DNA of 64,000 nt. It comes from Eumeta japonica. Taxonomy: Eukaryota > Arthropoda > Insecta > Lepidoptera > Psychidae. The notes below the pieces were generated by a model. The model worked only from the letters and a program-made list of their open reading frames with translations, did not search any database and was not told the origin of the DNA. The translations under genes and the position numbers were made by a program. Shown here one piece after another: positions 49,401-61,400 of this stretch. Within the stretch, counting starts at the first letter, position 1. Each line of letters starts with the position of its first letter. The stretch lies in contig BGZK01001021.1 of NCBI GenBank assembly GCA_005406025.1, positions 62,001 to 126,000 on the forward strand, in the 5' to 3' direction.

Positions 49401-52400
49401 CTATGGCGCGAGCCAATCGCCGATAGTAAGGTGGGCCGATGTTCTCCAGCTTGTCTCTAAAGGCGGATAACAGTCTGACGAAGGGTTCTCTCACGACCAG
49501 TAACGTCACGACTCCCGGCGTGTTGACGGCGTCTTCGAGTTCCTCCTCGCTCGGCCTGGGGAACTTCTTTCTCGCTAGTGTTAGGGGTGAATGGCGTGTC
49601 CTTGCCAGGAATTTTTTTTCGTAGCCACCTTTGGAAACGCAAACGTACAATTAGTTTTTGGTGTTGTTTGAAAAAAGTTTATTTTTTTTTTGGAATTCCG
49701 TACCTGTCTTAAATAACTTTAAATTTGGGGTATTTAGAATTTTGAAAAGATGCGTAGATATATATATATATCTACAGTTCGTAATTATAAAACATCTTTT
49801 ACTTTTTAAGTTAGGGTGAGCTAGTTCCCTCAAAAAAAGTTTTAGATTACCTAATATTCTGTGACTATGTTTTTAAAGATCTGCTTATAAAAATCTCAAA
49901 AAATATTATGGTAAATTTTTGTTCCGGTTCAACAAATATTAGTCAATAGCTGAAACGGCAAAAAAAAATTTTTTTTTAAGTTTCAACGTTAAAATTTAGA
50001 TTTTAACACAACTTGCATGTTTTCCGGCAATGTAACACTTTTGGAATTTTTTTTTAAAGAAGGTCACTTACACAACGTTTTTATTCTAATGTAAGGTTAT
50101 CTAATCAAATATATTACCGGAAGTATGTAATACAGATTAATGTTTCGTATCAATCATACAAATAATTTACTTGATAGCACGAACTAATGCAATTGTAACA
50201 GGGATATTTGAATAAATTTTAAATATTTTCAAAACGAAAATTGATCTGTATGTTGAAGTAACGGTACGGAACCCTAATTACGCGAGTGAGACTCACCTAA
50301 TATATTAAACTTGTATAGCCAGGACGAACTGGCTGCTTTGAATATATTGCACCAAACTAGATTGTGCGCGTGATCTACGAAAAATTCCCGGCTGTTGATT
50401 GGTCGACCGTTGAGCGAGCGCGCGCGGCACACTCTGCGCACGCGGCCCACGCGCTGTTCGAGCTCGGCGACGGTCAAATTGTCGGGCTCGCTCCAACCGT
50501 TTTCTATCTCAGGAACGTCGTTCCCGATCACCGGTCCCTGTAACTTTTACAACGTAAAATATTTTAAAATACCATCTCGGCAACTGAGGTTCGGTCTCGG
50601 ATCTGATGCTATTAGATGCATTCTCGACCACGGCCGAATTAGCCGATGAGTTTTTAACCTAAGCCGAATAAAATCGCTCGCTCTGAGCCTCGAAGAACAG
50701 ATTAAGCCGTCGGTCCCGGATGTTGCCATCACATCGACGACAACTGTCGTTAGCGTACCCCATCCGCGCCGCGCCGGCGTCCTGGCCTTCGAGATCCAAG
50801 CGCCTCAGCTTGCAATAAATAGGCTGTGGAACAGTATTGCGACGACAGTATGGATGAAACCCGACATGAAAAGCATTTTTTCGATTCTCTAGATTTAAGA
50901 ACGATACATGTGTGAGATCGATATTAGCTTATGAAATGTCACGTTAAGATGAAAAGCGAATAGATTAAATTTTGTGATACAAATATCGGACACGTTAAAA
51001 CGTTGGCACGTTAGCGTTTGTACAAATACTAACTACATGTCGCAAATTAGTAAAATTTAGTACTGTATGGTTTTAAATCCCTCGTAAATGCATCAATCAA
51101 CGTCAATAGCTGATGTTTATAAAAACGAATGTTTTCGAATTTCAAAATAATATTTCATATGGCCGAGGACTCGAAAGTGTAATCCAAAGCAACGTTTCCC
51201 GACCAAAAAACCATGTCCCACCTTAACAATTCTAAAATTTTTATGCCTCCCCCCCCACACATAATTTTTTATTTTTAAATGAATCGTCAAATGGAATTAT
51301 ACCTAATAATTATTTACATTTTACAGCATTTTTTTTAAGAACTTGCCTTTTTTGGTAAATTTGTCACCGATATCTAGCATTGCATTTAAATAACCCAAAG
51401 CGAAAGGGTTAAAGTCGTGTCGAGTCCATTTTTTAATTACCCCCCTTAACTATCAAATTGCCCCCTTGTGGGGCGTGGGCCCTACGTTGAGAAACACTGA
51501 TCTAAAGAATCATTGTATTCAATAAAAGTTTGGATTTCAATTAGAAACAATACGTGTATATTTAGGTACTTTTAAAATGTCACTAGAACCCCTGTTATTC
51601 TCAAATAACTAACGCAACTACAGAAATAGATCTGCCAATTGCGAGTAATAACGGTATACAATAATGTATGTTGATGAAAATAAACTTTAAAGAATTTTAT
51701 ACAACTATTAACAATTGATGCAATTATAATAGAAATTAAAATTGTATCGAAAGCTCACTGTATGGCATAACCAACGATGTCAAACTATAGAGCAAAGAAA
51801 GTTTGCAAAATTAATTTCACAACTTGTAGCAAAAACAATTTCTATAGACTAAAAGTTTATTTACAATATTACCCAGCCGCAGTGAGTTCGTGCTATAGCC
51901 AAATCCAATCACCAATTTTTTAAACTAATCACTTTTTTTCGAATGTTTCACTCCAAATGTTTGAGATAGAATGTTAAAATAGTGTCACGCATAATTATTT
52001 AATATTTTGAATGCAGTTGCAATTTTACTATATACCTCTTAGATAGGAATTAAAAATTTACCAGCCACTTTGTGTAGTTATCAGGTACGGCTGACCAGTC
52101 CTCCGTTTTCGTTTTGACGTGACTTTTGAATATCGTCAACCTCATCACTAAAAGGTACAGCGTCGCCCAAAACAAGAACGTCCCTGTTTTCGCACTGCAC
52201 TTGATGCATTGTAATGCCTTTTGTCTGCTTCCTAAATGTATGCGCTTCATTGTATACATTACTCCGTGACATGAGTGCCGCGTGACGTCACTCTTCTATC
52301 TCGAACCGTGGTCCACGCAGCATCCAAACAGATGAACTAGAACCGCGCATGTGCGAAACTAACGATTTTCTTATATTGCTTTTTTGAAGTGTACACTTCA

Positions 52401-55400
52401 AGCGGATACATATTTAGCTTCGGGTTACATTTTAATTTGTACTGATTATATGCTTTTGAACATAGAACGAACTTTCTTCATCTCGTATATAAATTGAAAT
52501 TAATAAAATATACACAATATCAAAGAGGTGTGGAATAAAATGTTCGATATATCGCGTTAGATGCTTATAAACGTCATTAATGTGTTCCACACATTTTATT
52601 TTTACTTTCTACATTACAAGTTTTCAAAAAACTTAAAAACCAATTTAAAAATCTTTTTTTTTTCTAAACGTACCTGCATTTGAATTATTATTATAGCCTT
52701 TATTGTTGAAACTAAACTAAACATTATTTATCTAACTTATATATATACATTAACACATCGGTTATCCTAAATTTATCAGCGTGTCTTGTGACACATAGGC
52801 CTCTTCCAGCCTTTTCCACTCCTCTCTGTCTCTAGCTTTCCTTGACCAGGTAGCCTCTCCAATTTTTCTTATATCATCCATCCATCTTTTTGCCTGCCTG
52901 CCTCTTTTCCTTGTGCCATCACGTGGTTGCCACTCCGTTAAGATTTTGGTCCATTTTATTCTGCTATCTCTTGTCATGTGTCCTGTCCATCTCCATTTCA
53001 ACTGTCGTATTTTCTTAATTATATCTTCAACCTTGGTTATGGAGCGTATATCTTCTGATCTTATGCGATCTCTTTTTGTAACGCCTATCATGCTTCTTTC
53101 CATGCCCCTCTGACATGTTCTCAGTTTTAGAAGATGTTTTTGGCTCAGTGCCCCAGTTTGGCAACCATATGTCAGGCATGGCAGGACACATGAGTTGAAC
53201 ACTTTTCTCTTCGCTGCTATGGGAAAGTGTTAGCTTTTGAGGATCTCTTTAAGTGACCAATATCTATTCCATGCATTAGCTACTCTTCTTTCGATTTCTA
53301 TGTTTGTTTGGTCTCTGAATGCAATTATTTGTCCTAGGTATGTATAGGTTCTCACATATTCGATATTTGAATCATGCACTGTTATAGCTATTTCTTCCCT
53401 GTTTGTCATAACCTCTGTTTTAGATTCATTCATAGTGAGATCCATTCACCTGCATTTGAATAACGATACTTTAATTTGCTTCACATATGAATAATTTTTA
53501 CAAACACATCAGCAGAGATTTAAGTAATGTACCTATACAGATGTCTATATTTATAAGAAAAAAACCTAACCAAATAAGACAATGCGCTCCACACTTTACA
53601 TGGTCAACTTGGCTGCAGCACGAAAATGCACCACCTCAAACACTGATATACCACATTCCCACAAAATACAGACGTGAAATAGCAGTTTTCGCTGTTGGAT
53701 TTCGTTCAGTGAGTAAGAGTTCCAGTGACCCGCTCCCCCTCCGTCATATGCGGCAGCGGTTTTAAAGAAAGACTATCCCAAAAGGGTACCTGTAACTCAG
53801 GAGAATCCTTCCCTAAGCGTTTTTCCCCGTCGCTTGTCCACCGCTGTGATCAACAAAAACATCGATGCTGTGCGCCGTATGACCGCAAAAGGCAGGCATA
53901 TGACCTACCATGAGATTCGGGCATACTCGGCATAGCCATGTGTTAAATGCAATCAATCCTACACAAACATTGGGGTATGAAAAAGCTGTGGTTGCGGTGG
54001 ATCCCACACAATTGACTGAGGCTTAAAAAGCGGACCGCGTCATTTGGTGCAATGCCACGCTTACCAGATTCAAGAAAGGGAAGTCAAATTCAGTGTGGAA
54101 CATAATAACAGGTAACGAAATATGGATTTATCGCTACGACCCTAAAACAAAGCGGTAATCGACCGTATGGGTCTATTGAGATAAAGCGAAACCAACCAAA
54201 ATGACGCGCGAGCGAAGTGCCTCTAAATGGATTGCTTCTTTTTTAATAAAACTGGACACGTGACTACTATTACTTTGGAGAATTATCGCACCGTGATTAG
54301 TGACTGGTACACGACCATTTATTTGCCGGAAGTTATTGACGAACTATGTAACCGTAAACGTCATATTATCTCGAAGTACGACTACGCCAGTGCTCATGCG
54401 GCCGATAAATGTTTGAATGAGAAAATTTTAGAACTTATGAGCAATTCTGTATACAGTCCCGACCTGGCACCTTGTGACTTTTTTTGTTCGCAAAAATCAA
54501 GAATCAATACGCGGTCAACGATTTTCATCACCAGAAGAGGATGTCGAATTGTATGAAAAACATGTTTCCGAGGTCATCGGGAAGGAGTGGCATAAATGTT
54601 TTCAAAATTGATTTATTCATATAAAAAAAGCGCATTTATGCTAACGGAGAATATTTTGAGAAACGATAAATTCATTTTTGACTATTCGTAGTAATTTTTT
54701 CTTATTCAATCTAGAAATTTTCAATGCGCTCCACCTTCTAGCACTTGCTCAAACATATTTGATAAAACGAAACAAATGTAGTTTATTTTTTACTCGAAAA
54801 GTAGCGTACACACTTGAAACGTCAAGTGGACCTCTTGGACTTGTTTAGTATTCGGTTAAATTAAAAAGTTTATATTGTATTAGGTCATAGTTTGGGTTGC
54901 TTGTTATATTTAATTTAGTTGCAAGTGAAAATATCTATAAGACATATTATTGAGGATTTTCAAAGTAAACCACAGTTGTTTCTCTGAAAATATAAAGTAG
55001 TTTTATTTAACACGCCTTTCCAATAATACAACAATTATCGTTTAACTATGACAATTACACATAAATCTCACCTGAGAATACAAAAAACATTTAAAGTTCA
55101 CTAATATCGCCTCCTCAATTATATCCTTTAATTTATCACCCTACAAGTTTTTTATAACAATCCGCCATTGAATCGCGCGTCACTCCGATGCGCCCTGTAC
55201 CAAATTCGAATTAATGAAACGTCATTTTATTACATATTTATGGTCATCAAGAGTATTTTCTGTGTGGTGGCGGTTATGGTTTTCGTCAATTGCTCGTGTT
55301 TCCCACGGCGTTTACAATATATAGTAAACTATCGGGTCCTCAAGAATATCAAGGTGTTATGTTTCGTTTTAGGGTGCAACTCTCATTCATGTCGATACAA

Positions 55401-58400
55401 AATGTAAGCGATTACGTAAGTTACGGAAATATAAAAATGTCTTTAAGAATACAAGAGTAACTTTTTTTTGTGTCTGCACAGTCGGTAATTATTACGTGTA
55501 CTATTAACATGTTCTCAATAGTACACGTAATAATTACTTTTTAAAATTACAATTACGTGAGGGCAGTTCAATGAGGAACAGCCCTCATATCATTTTTATG
55601 AAAAAAAAAAAAAACGATGAATCCGATATTTCTCACAAAAATATTATTTTCTTTTAGCTTGTCAAGAAAGGCTTTAATGATGTTCAATTATTATCGATAT
55701 CGAAAATTTTAAGTTATTTTCATAAGCAATTTTATTTTGTACTAGCCGTTCAATCCACCGACTACGCTGCGCATAAACTACAATTCAGTAATGATTGTTC
55801 CTAATCATGATCCCGCTTTCTATTTCGAATGCAGCCTTACTTTCTATTGCAATGGCGGTTCCAACGCCGATCTTGAGCCTTTCTTGGGCAGCACCGTTAT
55901 GGTTCTAATCCTATACACTTTTTTTTGTGTATAAGTCTCCTGTTTCGTACTCCGACAGACAATTTACTTCTCTGCAAAGGATATCGCTAAGTTTCAGCAA
56001 CGAAGATAAATATGTTTAGCTTATTTCGTATGTTTAAAATTTAAATGACACTTCTGTTACAGCGCTACTATTATACTGAAAACAGATTAAGTCTAGCTCT
56101 AAAATAGCTGAAGTTATTGAGTCGGCATTTGATATAACCTGTAAATAAAAATGGCCGTGTCAACAAAGTGCAAATAAGAAACAAATATTGTTGGTTTTAT
56201 CATCATCAGTATTTTTATATCCATTTTTATTGTCTTAGTGCAATACATTTATCATATTAATTATCCTTAATTGCATTCTTGAAATGCTGGTAGATAAATA
56301 TTAAGTGAATAGTGAGCGATTTGGTATGAAGGTGACAAAATGTAATATTTCTGACTAAGAACTCCTAATAACTTATCCCTTTTTGATTCATTACGAACGT
56401 CATAAGAAAAGTCTAAGTAGAAGAGAGGTTGTCGCTATTCTATAGCTCTCTCTGTGCTATCTTTACTCAGCGATATGAATTTGATAAATGTTTGACAGTT
56501 GGAAAGGATCACAACCGTGGCGCTTCCTAGTGTAATAAAAAAGCGCAAAAAAAAAAACTCCATTATTTAAAAAGTGCATGATTATTACAATACAGCACAT
56601 ATGAAATTACTGTCTATTTGTAAGAAATGAATTTTCCTTTTACAATGGCATAAACAGTTTACGTATTCGTGCAGCATCACGACGACATTTCGAGATAGCG
56701 TTCCGCATGTTCGATCTGAACGGCGACGGAGACGTGGACTGCGAGGAGTTCGAGAAGGTGGCGGCCCTCATCAGGCAACAGAGCAGCATCGGTTCTCGCC
56801 ATCGCGACCACGCCAATACTGGCAATACTTTTAAGGTAACTGTATGACGTAATGCTTATTAAAATTATGAAGTATGGCCTATAATTTTCTAATGCATAAT
56901 ATTTTAATTTATGAATTGATAGTAAACATCTATTTAGAAATTCATGAACTAAAATATATTAATACTAGCGGTCACCCGCCCGCTTCGCTTAGTGTAAATG
57001 CAATTTAGCTATTTTTTTTTTATTATTCCAATCTGATCCCGGTTTTACTCCCATTGACATAAAATTAACTCCTTCATTTTCTATATCGGCGATTTTTCTG
57101 TCACTTTTAATCGTGATCATGGTTCTGTTCTCGATATCGATTCCGGTTAAACTGCCGGATTCGGTCCCGTCCCGTTTACGATTTCACTACACAACTCTTA
57201 ACTATCTTCAAATGACTTTGCGTTAAACGGTTAAAGTCCCAAATGCAATCCGTCCAGTCATCAGCGTATAGCAAACATCCAAACAAACATACTTTTACAT
57301 CTTTGTATTATCAATAACCTAAAACGACTACAAACGATTCCGCGTCGAATTGTCAAACCCCAATAAAAAATCTGTCCAGCCATTAGCTTATGACAAACAT
57401 CCGTACAGACATACTTTTACATTTTTTTTTTTGTGTTATGAATAGCCTATAACCATCTACAGGCGATTCTGTATTGAACAGCCATGGTCCCATGCCAATC
57501 AATTAAGTAGTTTTTGCGTGATGCGCGGCCGAAGAAAACCATTTTCATTCTATGTATAGGCTCATCCACGCTGTGGGTTGGAAGTTGCGAAAATAACCAT
57601 TGTCACCAATGCAATAAGCACGTCCGGGGCCGATGGCTTAACATGCTGTCCTATACACGGAACTAATGTTTTTAGAGTTCCGAACCAAAATGATAAAAAC
57701 GGAACCCTTATAGTTTCGTCATGTCCGTCCGTATGTCACAGGCATTTCATTTAAAAACTGAAAGATGTATATTGATCAAATTCGTAGTATAAGTGTCTTA
57801 TACATGCCACTACTTATTTTCGTAGTTAAATAACAAAAATAAATATTTCTAGGGGCCACTTCATACATATAGAGGCACTCCTTACATCAAACAGTAGATC
57901 ATTTATTATACAATAATGTTTGCAGAAAAAAAATTTTTCAGCAAACAAACGAGTGGCACATATTTAGAGAGTTCTCTTAAAAGCACTTTAAGGTTTCTTA
58001 GCAATTTTTTTGATTAATTGAATAATTTCGTAAATAATCGCTCCGAAAGTAGCAGAAATTGGGTCCCCCTCCCTCTATTTTCTAAACCGTATATCCAAAA
58101 ATTATGAATAAAATACAAAGGTAACGCTTAATAAATACTTTCGACGAAAATTGGTTAATAATTAATAAATAATTTCAACGAACATGATCGGATATACTGT
58201 TGTTGAGTTATTGCCGAAAAATTGCGCAAGGATGTAAGTGCTATAAACATACGCTCTTTTGCTAGTGCACTTTAACTTACACTAGTTTAATAGTAATAAT
58301 CTACATACTTACTAGTTATAGGCGGATTAAAGTGCTTATAACTATTTTGTGCGAGAAACATGAAAAAAGTGTAACAACGTACTTTTTTCATCTGTAGTGC

Positions 58401-61400
58401 ATTTCTTTACAATAATGGCTTCGGAATCCTTTAATGAGCATGATTCGAGATGCTCTTAGCCAGTTTTTTTTTTGTATTTATTTTAAGTTAGAAAGTCATT
58501 AATCAGTTCAACCGTGTTCATAACTGGTAACTTATAATCGTAGTTCAAATGTGACAATCTTTATTACTGAATCACAACTCTTCTATTCTCGTTTAATTAT
58601 TTACAATTTATTTAATTTAAAATGATAATACAATTCTTTAAAAACCATATTTAGAATAGAAACCATAAAATATTAAGATTTTAGAGATACAGTTATAATT
58701 TGTAAATGATGTACCTCAACACGAGTAATATAGAAACAAACAGTATTATAATACAAATAAATATATTATTGGCAAATAAAAATTTATCACAAATAAGAAT
58801 ATTTCTAGAAAATACAGATGGAAATACCATACTTTCACAGAATACGGATATAAGTAGCAGCTTCCGCTGTTGTATTTTATCCAGTGAATGAGAGTTCCAC
58901 CACCCACTTCTCCCTCTCCCCCTTCCATTGGCCCAATCGCCTTACGTTAGATATCCTATTCCCTCCTAAGAGGCCGGCAATGCACTGGTGTCTCCTCTGG
59001 AGTTGCGAGTGCCCATGGGCGGCGGTGACCATCTACTTTGATGAATCCCTTGCTCATGTACCCCTCGAATATGCTTTAAATATACAGATTTATTTAAAAA
59101 TTTGTTTCATGCTCTTAAACTGTTGTTTCAGGGTATAAACTCAGCACTTACAACTTACTTCTTTGGTCCTAAGCTCAACGAGAAGTTGACTATAGAGAAG
59201 TTTCTAGACTTTCAGCATCAGCTACAACGCGAGATTCTATCACTTGAGTTCCAAAGGAAACTGCCAGGTAACAGGTCAATTTTCATGTACTGTGACTAGA
59301 AACCAAGCAATTTCTACAGTGCAAAACAATTGACCCGTAAGTGCTTTTAATTCAGACTATTACGCTCAAGGAGATTTTAATGTGTTCTGATCGGTGTGAC
59401 TTGAGACAGTCCTCTCAGCGCAAGTGAATTGAGGCGGATACATTATATTATAGATAGCTTTGTTCCCACTTACGAATTATCGACTTTTGATAGATTATTG
59501 AACGGTTAAAGTATCTTAGGTATTGATCTATTAATATAATATTTAATATTGTTGCTCCTTCTAAACTCTACAAACATCCTTAATAAAGTTTCAAGATTCT
59601 TTACATGTGGTTAGACTAATACGTATTCAATCAATATTCAATGTACACTGCATTCTGAGCTAATGAGACTTCGTACAAATTAGAAAAAAAAATAATTTGT
59701 AATTAGTTCCTGTGCTATTGCAAGTCTCAAAATCTTTATATAGTTAGTTCATAACTCGCCATGCATAAACATATGAAAATTTGGGTTTTTATTATTTGCT
59801 TTATTTGCTGAATTTATTTTTAATTAAATAGCGTACATATTCGTTGCCGTATAATGCGGTGCGTCTCTGCAGCGAAATTACTATATTGGTTGCGCTTCAC
59901 GTATGTTAACATTAGCCACATTTCTATTAGACTAACTTTAGCACAAATACGTGAACCAAACTTCTCACACTTATTCCAATTATTGCATTAATATAGCTTT
60001 ATTTATTGTTTTTTTTAACGCCTATAACTTTTGATGTCATAGTTTGCAATACAACGTAATAGTTGCCCATTTTCAGAAAATTTTATAGAATTGGTCAGTG
60101 ATTTAGTAATATAAATATAACACAGATAATTGGATACACTTCCTATTCTTTTTCCCACAGTTCCGCACTCTTGAACAGGTTTATATCAGTAGTAGCTATA
60201 GCGTCGCGGCTCCTACGATCCCACCCATACCATCTGTAATGCGCCTCCGGACACATTCTCGCTCCTGATTTATTTCAGTCTAGTTTCGCTCTTAAATAAA
60301 GTGAACAATACCGATTCTTAATAACTCCCCCAGAGTTCCAAACGACCAACTAAATTCATAAGAGAAAAAACTGAAAATATCAGCGAAATCGTTCGAATTA
60401 TAATATTTTTTAATAATTGTCATTGACCTCTAACCCATTAAACTACAAAAATAATGTAGACTACCTCCTTTTCCTTCTCCTTGGCAAACGTTATTGAAAT
60501 CGGTCAAATTGTAAGGGTGCTTATTAATCTCACAGAACACAAACACGCAACCCTAAATACTCATTATGTATTAATAAGAGAAACTTGTGCATATTTAAAA
60601 AAATTGGTCAAATTAGAAGGATTTTTAGTAATTTGCATGGAAATCTAAAATATCTATTCTGTATATTGCACTGGCTTTCAGCTATTTCCATATTATATTT
60701 TATTGAAAGTAGTTAAACTAAGAGAATTCTCCGTGATTCACACAGAACTCAAAAAAATGTATCATATGTACTTTTATTGGCTTTCCACTATTTCATACTT
60801 AATTTTTATTGAAATCGGTTTTAATATTTTTTTTTATTAAATATATTAACTTCTTATTTATTTTCACGGAACTCTAATATATGTATTGTGTATCCTTCCA
60901 TTGGCTTTCAACTATCTTTGTACTAAATTGTATTTAAATAATTTTAACAGCAAGGGTCCTTAGTAATTTCTAAAACCCCTTAAAAGGAATCAAACCCTTC
61001 ATATTTAATTGTGGAAAACTTTCGTTAATGGTTTTGGCACCGACATAAAATGAATTACTGCATCATTTATATTGACTGATGACGTTGTGCCCATCATGGT
61101 CCCGCTCGATTTTATCTCAATCTACATCCTGATTTTGATTCTGCTTCCAATATCGATCCGAGTCCATTTTTGATTCAATTCCGATAAATTATCTCATTTC
61201 AAAGAGTTTTTCAGTTTTCGGACAAATTCTAAATATTTCCTCGAAAAAAGTACCTTAAATATAGCCCCGTAAGCATCGTGATCGGTTCAGCTGTTCCAAA
61301 GATACTCCTGACAAACAAACACACTGACAGAAACAAAAGGATTTTTTTTTTTCATCCAAGCCTTTCCCTGATAATTACGAACAATAAAAGACTGACCAAG

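Noticed and set aside
55168..55407. 79-codon plus-strand frame with a hydrophobic stretch
   Set aside because: No family match, no splice context; probably transposon remnant or chance.
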